NCBI GenBank assembly: GCA_900544365.1
Contig: UQVF01000018.1
Span: 1-30,778, forward strand
Origin: an uncultured Veillonella sp.
Lineage (GTDB): Bacteria > Bacillota > Negativicutes > Veillonellales > Veillonellaceae
Length of the DNA stretch: 30,778 nt
Reading direction: 5' to 3'
Below the pieces are notes generated by a model. That model was not told the origin of the DNA, did no database searches, and saw nothing but the letters and a program-made list of their open reading frames with translations. The translations under genes and the position numbers were made by a program. Of the stretch, positions 23,371 through 30,778 are shown in pieces. The number at the start of each line of letters is the position of its first letter. Position 1 is the first letter of the stretch.

Positions 23371-24198
23371 CTATGCGCCTTGTAAGGCTTTCATAAACTT
23401 AGCTACCCACTCACTTTGTATTTCATATTCTCCAAGACCGATACTTTCAGGGAACCGATCTTGTATTCCGTGAAAGTCCGACCCACCGGAGATTAACAAG
23501 CCCTTATCAGTGGCAAATTGATGGTATTTAGCACTATCCTCAGCAGAGTGGCTAGAGTGATAGACCTCTACGCCATCAAAAGGAAATGTTAGTAATTCAT
23601 GTACATAGGTATCATTTTCCACCAATTTAGGATGCGCTAACACAGCAATACCACCGGCACGATGAATCAAATCGATAGCCTGTTGTGGGGCATACTTTTC
23701 CTTTGGCACAAAGCAGGGGCCATTAGGGTTTAACATAGTATCAAAAGCTTCCCCTACGGTTTTCACATAGCCGTGAGCAATGAGCAATTGCGCAATATGA
23801 GGGCGCCCAAAGGACACAGCATCAGTAAAGGTATTCACCAATTCCTCATAGGAAATGTCATAGCCCGCCTCGGCACATTTATCCACCATTTTATGGATTC
23901 TAGAACGACGCACTTCTTTAAAGTGAGAAATATAGTCCTGTAGTTCCGGATGGTCTAAGGAAAATTGATATCCCAATACGTGCACTTCTTTTTCATGATA
24001 ATAGGTGCTAAACTCACAACCATGATAGATTTGAATCCCTGTTCTATCCTCATTTATTAATTGCGCGTAGGCACCAACTTCATCATGATCCGTAATAGAC
24101 ATCGCTTGTATTTGTTTTTCTTTTGCTAATGCCACTAAATCTCTTGGCATATACGTACCGTCTGATACATTCGTATGCATGTGGAAATCGACTAACAT
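23371..24198 (-). CDS. PHP-domain phosphoesterase (RNase AM/TrpH-like)
   Basis: 275 aa made of a PHP metal-dependent phosphoesterase domain: DFHMHTNVSDG (~4-14) gives the first His pair and Asp, SITDHDEVGAY the second, GCEFSTYY the Glu, AHPK and SGGSDFHG the remaining metal ligands. A small inserted helical subdomain is at ~100-150. Relatives (YciV/RnaAM, TrpH) cleave 3',5'-nucleotide bisphosphates or short RNA 5' ends. That substrate is known of the family, not shown here. AAAGGAGG lies upstream; smpB ends 13 nt before it. Confidence 0.88.
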   Translation of the reverse strand: MLVDFHMHTNVSDGTYMPRDLVALAKEKQIQAMSITDHDEVGAYAQLINEDRTGIQIYHGCEFSTYYHEKEVHVLGYQFSLDHPELQDYISHFKEVRRSRIHKMVDKCAEAGYDISYEELVNTFTDAVSFGRPHIAQLLIAHGYVKTVGEAFDTMLNPNGPCFVPKEKYAPQQAIDLIHRAGGIAVLAHPKLVENDTYVHELLTFPFDGVEVYHSSHSAEDSAKYHQFATDKGLLISGGSDFHGIQDRFPESIGLGEYEIQSEWVAKFMKALQGA

Positions 24199-24211
24199 AG
24201 ACCCTCCTTTC

Positions 24212-24676
24212 CTAACGGTTTTGTTCTTTCATACGGCGTTGAATATCTCGTTTTGCATCTCGCTCCGCCATATCTTGTCGTTTATCGTAATTTTTCTTAC
24301 CTGTCACAAGACCAATGGTAACCTTTACATACCCATGACTATAGTGAAAGTTCAATGGAATCAAGGAATACCCTTTTTCTTTCACTTGTCCTAAGAGTTT
24401 ATGAATTTCTCGTTTATGCATGAGCAATTTACGAGTCCGCTCCGGCTCGTGATTGAACTGATTACCCTGTTCATACTTGCTAATATGCACTTGGTATAAG
24501 AAAAGTTCCCCATTTTCAATGCGACAAAAACTATCTTTTAAATTAATGCGCCCAGCCCGAATCGACTTCACTTCCGTTCCTGTAAGGGCAATCCCTGCCT
24601 CATAGGTTTCATGAATATGAAAGTCATGCCGAGCTTTGCGATTATCTACAATTAATGCATTGTTATCTTTCGCCAT
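24212..24676 (-). CDS. smpB: SsrA-binding protein SmpB
   Basis: SmpB binds the tRNA-like end of tmRNA and fills the decoding centre during trans-translation. With the ATG at 24676 it is 154 aa, the family length. It starts NNALIVDNRKARHDFHIHETYEAGIALTGTEVKSIR and has RINLKDSF, the HEPERTRKLLMHK block and the C-terminal KKNYDKRQ, whose basic tail (ending RRMKEQNR) enters the ribosome mRNA channel. GAGG lies 8 nt upstream; the longer frame from 24733 lies within rnr and has no good site. It overlaps the end of rnr by 14 nt; ssrA itself lies at 28130. Confidence 0.96.
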   Translation of the reverse strand: MAKDNNALIVDNRKARHDFHIHETYEAGIALTGTEVKSIRAGRINLKDSFCRIENGELFLYQVHISKYEQGNQFNHEPERTRKLLMHKREIHKLLGQVKEKGYSLIPLNFHYSHGYVKVTIGLVTGKKNYDKRQDMAERDAKRDIQRRMKEQNR

Positions 24677-27047
24677 TACCGTTTCCTCTGTTTTTTCCTT
24701 TATTACGCTTACCTCTTTTATGTATCGTTTCATAAAAGGCTGTTTTCTTTTTTGTGTCTAACTTGCGTAACATTTGCTCTACCGCTTTCGTGGTACCTGT
24801 CGTTTCTATTATATCATGAGATTGGCTACTACGACGTTTTCGTTTCTCTTCTTTTTGCTTCCTATTGGATTTTTTACTTCCTTTTTTAGGTTTTGAAAGT
24901 GATCCTTCACGACTTTGACCTCTTCGTAAGTAGCCATCGATGTATTCCACTTCTCCAATGACAAAATCAATTTGACGAAGTTCCGTATCGGCTTTGATTA
25001 ATGTTACCGTCACCGGTGTACCTAAGCGATATTCTTTACCACTTCTTCTACCATAAGCCATATAATGTGGTTCGTCAAAGACATAATGGTCATCATCCAT
25101 CAAGTTGTATGGCACTAATCCATCCACCCCATTATCCAGTTCAATAAATAAACCAAAAGCAGTTATGGAACTTACATGACCTTCGAAACTTTCACCCACA
25201 TATTGTGCCATATACTGCACCTTTTTCATATCGAGCGTTTCACGTTCTGCTTCTGTGGCAATTTGTTCACGCTCTGAACAATGACTGGCTCCATGTGTTA
25301 AATAGGCCTCATCAGCAATAGATGCCATACGTTTTGGCTTACCACTTAATAAATAGCGTAACAATCTATGCACCATCAAATCAGGGTAACGACGGATGGG
25401 CGATGTGAAATGGGTATATGTGTCAGATGCCAACCCAAAGTGCCCAATATGTTCCGAGCTGTATTTCGCTTGTTGCATGGAACGAAGTACCATAATCTGT
25501 ACCACCGGTTCAATCTCTGTACCGCTGACGAATTGCAATAATTCCTCAATATGTTTAGGCTCAACCTTGCTTGGTAATTTTACAGGATATCCAGAATGAT
25601 GTAGGACAGTAATAAGTTGCTCTAACTTAGTATCCTTTGGATCTTCATGGATACGATATATGGATGTATCCAAACGTTCACTAAGGAACGTTGCCACAGT
25701 TTCATTAGCCAACAACATGCATTGTTCAATTAATTTTTCTGCAATAGTTCTATCTTTTCGTACGATTCGTTGCGGTGTTCCCATACCATCTAAGAGAACT
25801 TTATATTCTGGGAATTCAAAACTAATGGACCCTGCTTGTTGACGCATCTTCATCAATTGGTATGCCAATGTCTCCAAAGTTCGTACCATCTCCATGAGGG
25901 GTACTAAATCATCCGGAATGATATTCTCTTCTAAGGCTAAGTAGATCTCCTTATAGCTACAACGGCGTGTAATATGAATGATGGATGGTTTAATAGTATA
26001 GCGTACCACCTTACCTTGAGGGCTCACTTCCATAATACAGGACATAGCATAACGCTCTTTCTTAGCTTGCAAGGAACAAATACCGTTTGATAACTCCACC
26101 GGCAACATCGGAATCACACGGTCCACCAAATACACGCTGGTGCCACGTCGATATGCCTCTTGGTCAATAATAGAGCCAGCTGGCACGTAGTGACTGACAT
26201 CGGCAATATGAACCCCTAATTCAATATTGCCATTGTCCAATACTTTCGCATGCACAGCATCATCTAAATCCTTTGCATCTTCACCATCGATGGTAATCAT
26301 TTCTTGATGCCGTAAATCTAGACGGTCTGTATCATCATTGATTGTGAAAAAAATCTTCCGGGCCTCTTCTTGCACATCTTTTGGAAACTCTTTTGACAAA
26401 TTAAAGGTAGCCATCACTGACAAGACATCTAAATCTGGTGTAGAACTATCCCCTACAATTTCCACAATTTTGCCTTCTGCTTTGCGATGTTCCTCTGGCC
26501 AAGCTGTCAATTCTACCACTACGGTAGCACCACTTCGTGCATCCATAGTACATTCTAAAGGAATATATATATCCTCACCTAATCGTTCATTATGAGGTGT
26601 TACAAAGCCACTTTTGGGAAGTCGTTCAAATATGCCTACTACACGAGTTGTATTTCGAGTCACAATACGACGGATAATACCTTCTGCATTTCGTTCGCTG
26701 GTCCCTTTTCGTTTGATGATATATTCTACTTCATCATCATGCATAGCTGTGCCTGCACAACCATTGGGAATAAATACATCTGGCAAATTACCTTCCGAAG
26801 GTATAACAAATCCAAAGCCTTTTTTACTGGCTTTATAGATACCAATCAATTTCGCATCTTCTGTTTTTTGATAGGACCCATACTCACCGCCTTTAATACG
26901 GATGTATCCTTCTTCTTCCAATTCATGTAGGATAGAAAAATATATCTGTATATCTTCACCTTTATAACCCAAAATGAAAGGAACATCTTCTATATGATAG
27001 GATTCAGGCCATATATCTCTAAAAAATCCTAATATTTCTTCTCTCAT
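24663..27047 (-). CDS. rnr: Ribonuclease R
   Basis: Processive 3'-5' exoribonuclease of the RNB family, 794 aa. It digests structured RNA and works with tmRNA/SmpB to clear non-stop mRNAs. The N-terminal helix-turn-helix-like region is at ~1-60, cold-shock domains at ~65-200, the RNB catalytic core with IDGEDAKDLDDAVHA (the metal-binding aspartates) and YRRGTSVYLVDRVIPMLP, the S1 domain SFEGHVSSITAFGLFIELDNGVDGLV, and a long Lys/Arg-rich tail from ~725 to the end. It follows secG after a terminator and overlaps smpB, the common secG-rnr-smpB order. Confidence 0.96.
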   Translation of the reverse strand: MREEILGFFRDIWPESYHIEDVPFILGYKGEDIQIYFSILHELEEEGYIRIKGGEYGSYQKTEDAKLIGIYKASKKGFGFVIPSEGNLPDVFIPNGCAGTAMHDDEVEYIIKRKGTSERNAEGIIRRIVTRNTTRVVGIFERLPKSGFVTPHNERLGEDIYIPLECTMDARSGATVVVELTAWPEEHRKAEGKIVEIVGDSSTPDLDVLSVMATFNLSKEFPKDVQEEARKIFFTINDDTDRLDLRHQEMITIDGEDAKDLDDAVHAKVLDNGNIELGVHIADVSHYVPAGSIIDQEAYRRGTSVYLVDRVIPMLPVELSNGICSLQAKKERYAMSCIMEVSPQGKVVRYTIKPSIIHITRRCSYKEIYLALEENIIPDDLVPLMEMVRTLETLAYQLMKMRQQAGSISFEFPEYKVLLDGMGTPQRIVRKDRTIAEKLIEQCMLLANETVATFLSERLDTSIYRIHEDPKDTKLEQLITVLHHSGYPVKLPSKVEPKHIEELLQFVSGTEIEPVVQIMVLRSMQQAKYSSEHIGHFGLASDTYTHFTSPIRRYPDLMVHRLLRYLLSGKPKRMASIADEAYLTHGASHCSEREQIATEAERETLDMKKVQYMAQYVGESFEGHVSSITAFGLFIELDNGVDGLVPYNLMDDDHYVFDEPHYMAYGRRSGKEYRLGTPVTVTLIKADTELRQIDFVIGEVEYIDGYLRRGQSREGSLSKPKKGSKKSNRKQKEEKRKRRSSQSHDIIETTGTTKAVEQMLRKLDTKKKTAFYETIHKRGKRNKGKNRGNGNGER

Positions 27048-27062
27048 AGTACCTCAGTATTT

Positions 27063-27098
27063 CTATAAAAAAAACCTACCATAGGGTAGGGTTTTTTA
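27063..27098 (-). terminator. Terminator between secG and rnr
   Basis: The arms CCTACC and GGTAGG, extended by A/T pairs, are followed on the minus strand by a run of T. It lies 3 nt after the secG stop codon. Downstream rnr must therefore be read through or have its own promoter. Confidence 0.8.
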
Positions 27099-27102
27099 TG
27101 TA

Positions 27103-27339
27103 TTAATAAGAACTTAACACTAAATCTAAAGCTAGACTAACTAATACGAACAAGGTAGCAAGAATCACCGTACAACGAGATAAGAATCCATCTACGCCAC
27201 GCTCTTTACCACCAAATACGGAATCTGCTGCACCGGAAACGGCACCTCCCATACCTGCGCTCTTACCAGTTTGTGCTACTACTACCACAATTAAAAGAAT
27301 AGAAATAATAATTTCAACAACCATTAGAAAATCTCTCAT
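27103..27339 (-). CDS. secG: Preprotein translocase subunit SecG
   Basis: Small inner-membrane partner of SecYE, 78 aa. Two hydrophobic helices (residues ~5-23 and ~57-76) flank the conserved loop QTGKSAGMGGAVSGAADSVFGG, which contains the family signature. The ATG has AAAGGAAG about 6 nt upstream. It lies 19 nt after sigH and just before a terminator and rnr. The size is normal. Confidence 0.95.
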   Translation of the reverse strand: MRDFLMVVEIIISILLIVVVVAQTGKSAGMGGAVSGAADSVFGGKERGVDGFLSRCTVILATLFVLVSLALDLVLSSY

Positions 27340-27358
27340 GAATCTCTTCCTTTCTGTA

Positions 27359-28003
27359 TTAACGGTTATGACTGAAGTAAACTTCCATTTTTTTCTTTAC
27401 TCGTTGCAATGCATTATCGATGGATTTTACAGAACGGTGATGTTCTTCTGCCATTTCTTGATACGACTTGGCATCCATATATCCACGTAATACATCCCAC
27501 TCTAGAGGACTAAGAACAGCCTCCATCACTTCCTTAATCAGAGCATATTGCTCTCTATTGATGACTACTTCTTGAGGATCTAGATTTTTTTCTGTCTCTA
27601 ACACTTCTATAAGCGTTCGTTCTGAGTCATCATAGGCTGGCTTATTTAAAGAGATATACGAGTTCAAAGGGATGTGTTTTTGGCGGCTCGCCCCTTTAAT
27701 AGCAGAAATGATTTGACGTGTAATACATAATTCAGCAAAGGCTTTAAAGCTAACCTCATGGTCTTGATTAAAATCGCGCGTTGCTTTATATAAACCAATC
27801 ATACCTTCTTGTATAATATCTTCTTTATCAGCGCCCATTAAAAAATAGGACCTAGCTTTGGATCGAACAAAATTTTTATATCGTTGCACAATATAATCAG
27901 TAGCATAATGATTGTTCTCACGTTGATAGATAGTAACAATTTCTTCATCCGTTAATGAAGAAAAACGTTCAAACTCAGCTACTGTTTCTGTTTCATATGA
28001 CAT
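27359..28003 (-). CDS. sigH: Sigma-70 family factor of the SigH type
   Basis: 214-aa alternative sigma factor. Region 2 (~25-105) has DYIVQRYKNFVRSKARSYFLMGADKEDIIQEGMIGLYKATRDF, the core-binding and -10 recognition region, followed by ITRQIISAIKGASRQKHIPLN. Region 4 (~155-210) has the helix-turn-helix SYQEMAEEHHRSVKSIDNALQRVKKKM. The layout matches Spo0H/SigH of Bacillus, which controls competence and the transition state. In a non-sporulating Negativicute its role is not settled by sequence. AGGAGG lies 6 nt before the ATG. It is divergent from ssrA; a TATACT (28045-28050 on the minus strand) may be its own -10. Confidence 0.9.
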   Translation of the reverse strand: MSYETETVAEFERFSSLTDEEIVTIYQRENNHYATDYIVQRYKNFVRSKARSYFLMGADKEDIIQEGMIGLYKATRDFNQDHEVSFKAFAELCITRQIISAIKGASRQKHIPLNSYISLNKPAYDDSERTLIEVLETEKNLDPQEVVINREQYALIKEVMEAVLSPLEWDVLRGYMDAKSYQEMAEEHHRSVKSIDNALQRVKKKMEVYFSHNR

Positions 28004-28082
28004 AGGATTCCTCCTGTAACTCTGTACTAGGAATGATATTTAATAGTATACACTATCTATATAAAAAAGTACATATTTACAT

Positions 28083-28111
28083 TTGACTTTCACAAGAGAT
28101 ATCTATATAAT
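28083..28111 (+). promoter_or_regulatory. Promoter of ssrA
   Basis: TTGACT (28083-28088), a 17-nt spacer and a perfect TATAAT (28106-28111), about 19 nt before the mature 5' end of tmRNA. Confidence 0.85.
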
Positions 28112-28129
28112 TATAAGACAATAATATAT

Positions 28130-28471
28130 GGGGACGTAAAGGTTTCGACAGGTATGGATGTATCTTAGAAAGCGAGCTGGTGTCTCACTTGACCATAAAT
28201 CAGTGAACCTTAAATTAAACGCAGAAGAAAATTTTGCATTAGCTGCATAAGCTACGTCACACCTTCTCTCGCCCGTGGAGAGGGATGTGGCGTCAAACTA
28301 CGGGCTAGCTAGTTCTATCCGCTCAATTAGAGTTAGTTAAATCTCATGAGCTAGGATAGCTTAGGTTGTTGGTGTCCAAACACTATCCAAAATTTAAAAC
28401 ATCAACTGCGCTCGGAGAGGTCTAGGGGGCAACATGTTTGGACAGGGGTTCGACTCCCCTCGTCTCCACCA
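28130..28471 (+). tRNA. ssrA: Transfer-messenger RNA (tmRNA)
   Basis: One-piece tmRNA of 342 nt that rescues stalled ribosomes with SmpB and tags the nascent peptide for proteolysis. The 5' end GGGGACG pairs with the 3' CGTCTCC to form a 7-bp acceptor stem (one G-U), followed by A and an encoded CCA. The conserved start GTAAAGGTTTCGACAGG and the T arm (GGGGTTCGACTCCCC) are present. The tag frame at 28221-28250 starts with resume codon GCA and reads AEENFALAA followed by TAA. The schema has no tmRNA type, so it is filed under tRNA. It lies close to smpB and rnr, which encode its partners. Confidence 0.97.
28221..28250 (+). other. tmRNA proteolysis-tag reading frame
   Basis: GCA GAA GAA AAT TTT GCA TTA GCT GCA TAA within ssrA encodes AEENFALAA. 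The terminal ALAA is the usual ClpXP/ClpAP degradation signal. Confidence 0.9.
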
Positions 28472-28485
28472 CAATACTAAATGAA

Positions 28486-28546
28486 ATAACCGCTTATTCA
28501 TAAGTGTTCGTAAGTGTTCACGAATACGATGAATAAGCGGTTTTTG
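28486..28546 (+). terminator. Terminator of ssrA
   Basis: A long stem, AACCGCTTATTCAT with ATGAATAAGCGGTT, topped by an inner TTCGT/ACGAA hairpin and followed by TTTTT. Confidence 0.9.
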
Positions 28547-28549
28547 TAT

Positions 28550-28592
28550 ATAGAAACGACTCATCAAGGAATCCTCAATGAGTCGTTTTATC
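28550..28592 (-). terminator. Terminator behind proS (bidirectional)
   Basis: The arms AAACGACTCAT and ATGAGTCGTTT form an 11-bp stem with a 13-nt loop and short T runs on both strands. It separates the convergent ssrA and proS genes. Confidence 0.8.
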
Positions 28593-28619
28593 TATTTCTA
28601 TGCAATTAATTTTAGATAA

Positions 28620-30356
28620 CTAAATACTATATCCATCTTTTAATAGACGAAGTAATCCTTGTACAGAGGTGTTGACTTCATCGATTTTTACTGTGCTTGT
28701 AGAACCATCTTTGCGCACACGCAATTCTACTTCACCAGATTCGATGGTATTTTTACTTACTGTAATACGAACAGGATAGCCAATCAGATCAGCATCTTTA
28801 AATTTAACGCCTGCACGATCTTTACGGTCGTCCAATAATACATCAACGCCAGCTTGTTTCATCTCTTTATACAAGCGTTCACTTACTTCCATTAAAGCTT
28901 CATCCTTCGCATTGATAGGAACAATAACAACTTCAAATGGAGCGATAGCAACTGGCCAAATGATACCATTTTCATCATAACTTTGTTCAATCGCAGCTGC
29001 CAATGTGCGCCCTACACCGATACCATAGCAACCCATTTGGAATGGAGTTGGGCGACCACCTTGGTTCAATACGGTAGCATTCATAGATTCGGAGTATTTT
29101 GTACCCAATTTGAATACTTGACCTACTTCAATACCTTTGTCAATGCGAAGTTGACCGCCACATTTCGGGCATGGATCGTCTAAGGTAATCAAACGAATTG
29201 GTTCCACAATGATATCGTCTACATTGAAATCACGGTTAGGATTGATATTGATATAATGTGCATCTACAGTATTAGCGCCACCACATACATTGTGTAAATT
29301 CATCACTGTTTCATCCACTACAATGGCGAACTCTTCTGATTGTGAAAGTCCCACAGGACTAATGAAACCAGCTGTTAATCCAACACGATCTAAATCTTCT
29401 GGGGTAGCCATTTCTGGTTCAATGCCACCTTCTACAGCACGTTGTACAGCAATTTCATTCACTTCATGGTCACCGCGAACGATAGCAAGAATGACTTTAC
29501 CCTCAATATTGTATACCACCGCTTTAATTGTTTTTTCCAATGGTAAATTCAACATATCTGCTACAGCTTGAATCGTTTTCGCCTCTGGTGTAGATACAGT
29601 TTCCAATGCTTTAGCTTCTTCAGCTTCCACTTCTAATGCTTTTGGTTGGCCAATTTCAATATTCGCTGCATAATCACATTTTGTACAGTGGATTACATCT
29701 GCTTCTCCAGATTCTGCTAATGCCATGAACTCAAAGCTACCGGAACCACCAATAGCACCATTATCTGCTTCAACTGGTTTGCATGTGAGGCCGCAACGTT
29801 TAAAGATATTTGAATAGGCTTCATACATATCCCAGAAAGATTTACTCATACCTTCTTCATCAATGTCGAAAGAATAAGCATCTTTCATAATGAACTCACG
29901 GCTACGCATCAATCCGTAGCGTGGACGACGTTCATCACGATATTTATTTTGAATTTGATATAAACTCAATGGCAATTGACGATAGGAGTTTACTTCTCCT
30001 CGCACTAAATTGGTTACCATTTCTTCATGAGTTGGGCCTAAGCAATATTCACGGCCATGACGGTCAGAAATACGCATCATTTCTGCACCATATGCAGCCC
30101 AACGACCAGATTCTTCCCATAATTCACTAGGTTGAAGAATAGGCATCATAATTTCTTGGCTATTAATTGCTTCCATTTCTTCACGTATGATGGCATTAAT
30201 TTTATGAATACTGCGCCAGGCTAATGGTAAATAGGTGTATAAACCACCGGCCACTTTACGAACAAAGCCAGCCCGCAACATTAATTGTTGGCTAATTACA
30301 TCAGCATCGGATGGCATTTCCCGTAATGTTGGTGCATATAAGCGACTTGCTAACAT
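28620..30356 (-). CDS. proS: Prolyl-tRNA synthetase (bacterial type)
   Basis: Class II synthetase charging tRNA-Pro, 578 aa, the usual length for the bacterial form with an editing insertion. Motif 1 lies around INSQEIMMPILQPSELWEESGRW (~65-87), motif 2 around YRDERRPRYGLMRSREFIMKDAY, the YbaK-like editing domain at ~230-390 and motif 3 at CYGIGVGRTLAAAIEQ. The C-terminal anticodon-binding domain carries DVLLDDRKDRAGVKFKDADLIGYP. AAAGGAG lies upstream. It follows ispG on the same strand after a 135-nt AT-rich gap in which I see no confident promoter. Confidence 0.97.
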   Translation of the reverse strand: MLASRLYAPTLREMPSDADVISQQLMLRAGFVRKVAGGLYTYLPLAWRSIHKINAIIREEMEAINSQEIMMPILQPSELWEESGRWAAYGAEMMRISDRHGREYCLGPTHEEMVTNLVRGEVNSYRQLPLSLYQIQNKYRDERRPRYGLMRSREFIMKDAYSFDIDEEGMSKSFWDMYEAYSNIFKRCGLTCKPVEADNGAIGGSGSFEFMALAESGEADVIHCTKCDYAANIEIGQPKALEVEAEEAKALETVSTPEAKTIQAVADMLNLPLEKTIKAVVYNIEGKVILAIVRGDHEVNEIAVQRAVEGGIEPEMATPEDLDRVGLTAGFISPVGLSQSEEFAIVVDETVMNLHNVCGGANTVDAHYININPNRDFNVDDIIVEPIRLITLDDPCPKCGGQLRIDKGIEVGQVFKLGTKYSESMNATVLNQGGRPTPFQMGCYGIGVGRTLAAAIEQSYDENGIIWPVAIAPFEVVIVPINAKDEALMEVSERLYKEMKQAGVDVLLDDRKDRAGVKFKDADLIGYPVRITVSKNTIESGEVELRVRKDGSTSTVKIDEVNTSVQGLLRLLKDGYSI

Positions 30357-30491
30357 AACTTACTCCTTTATATTCTATATGATTCATACTTATTGGAAAT
30401 ATCTTAACTATATATACTATGGATTTACTATACCAAGTATTTTAATAGTAAGGGATAGTATATCATTTTAGAAAACAAAATTTTCATATCC

Positions 30492-30778
30492 CTATTTATC
30501 TTCTAGTGTCAACAGATATTGATCGATTTCAGCAAACAAAGTATCCACTAACTCTTGTTCCGGCACTGTTTTCAAAACCTTTCCTTTGCGGAAAATAATG
30601 CCCTGACCATTGCCACCTGCAATACCAAAGTCTGCTTCTCTTGCTTCTCCTGGACCGTTTACGACACAACCCATAACAGCCACACGAATCGGGGCTTTTA
30701 TAGATTTCAATCGTTCTTCTACAATATCTGCCATATTGAATAAGTTCACTTGGCATCGTCCACAAGTTGGACAAGAAA
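30492..30778 (-). CDS. ispG: 4-hydroxy-3-methylbut-2-enyl diphosphate synthase IspG, C-terminal part (cut by window edge)
   Basis: IspG is the 4Fe-4S enzyme making HMBPP in the non-mevalonate (MEP) isoprenoid pathway. The last ~95 residues are in the window and carry SCPTCGRCQVNLFNMAD, with two of the cluster cysteines (C-P-T-C), then RVAVMGCVVNGPGEAREADFGIAGGNG with the third cysteine and the catalytic-type Glu. The frame continues beyond 30778, so the true start is outside; a GTG near 30749 is internal. Presence of the MEP pathway fits a Negativicute. It is followed by proS, a familiar neighbour of isp genes. Confidence 0.95.
   Translation of the reverse strand, partial: SCPTCGRCQVNLFNMADIVEERLKSIKAPIRVAVMGCVVNGPGEAREADFGIAGGNGQGIIFRKGKVLKTVPEQELVDTLFAEIDQYLLTLEDK

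Noticed and set aside
30357..30491. T-box or other riboswitch in front of proS
   Set aside because: The gap is AT-rich with no T-box sequence, terminator or conserved stem that I can see.

Overview
The window looks like chromosome from a low-to-medium GC, diderm Firmicute of the class Negativicutes, most likely Veillonella. This rests on the overall look of DnaK, HrcA, SmpB and SecG, on an HrcA/CIRCE heat-shock operon, on a SigH-type sigma factor, and on Firmicutes-like Shine-Dalgarno sites in front of nearly every gene. The genus is my inference from memory of the proteins, not a database result. Almost all genes lie on the minus strand. The exceptions are one 118-aa orphan gene, a candidate small RNA and the tmRNA gene, all on the plus strand.

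Layout. (1) 1-3756: the stress operon hrcA-grpE-dnaK-dnaJ (dnaJ cut by the window edge), with a consensus promoter and a perfect CIRCE operator. (2) 3757-4946: a gene-poor stretch with an unrecognised plus-strand gene, a promoter-terminator pair that could make a ~75-nt RNA, and a family of ~70-bp hairpin repeats whose outer arms change in a compensatory way. (3) 4947-9733: mnmA-lepA-hemW plus a small siroheme/4Fe-4S sulfite-reductase-like gene, read from one promoter. (4) 9779-13454: an AT-rich accessory island. It holds a start-less nuclease toxin C-terminal domain, a large YezG/DUF600-type immunity protein that looks like three fused repeats, two paralogous membrane-anchored proteins (one frameshifted at A AAA AAG), a 57-aa gene, and a candidate structured RNA with its own promoter and terminator. 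The island is bounded by two identical 27-nt copies of a terminator hairpin. (5) 13461-24676: a tightly packed housekeeping run, smpB, a PHP phosphoesterase, a P-loop/Asp23-like fusion, miaB, mutS, mutL, an RsmJ-like methyltransferase, miaA and a PLP-dependent lyase-like gene. (6) 24663-30778: rnr, secG, sigH, the tmRNA gene ssrA, proS and the 3' part of ispG.

How it fits together. SmpB, RNase R and tmRNA form the trans-translation and ribosome-rescue set and sit together here. MnmA, MiaA and MiaB modify tRNA; LepA (EF4) acts on ribosomes; MutS and MutL do mismatch repair. The accessory island is the part least explained by housekeeping. It reads as the leftover end of a polymorphic-toxin (YeeF/YezG-like) locus: immunity kept, toxin delivery region lost.
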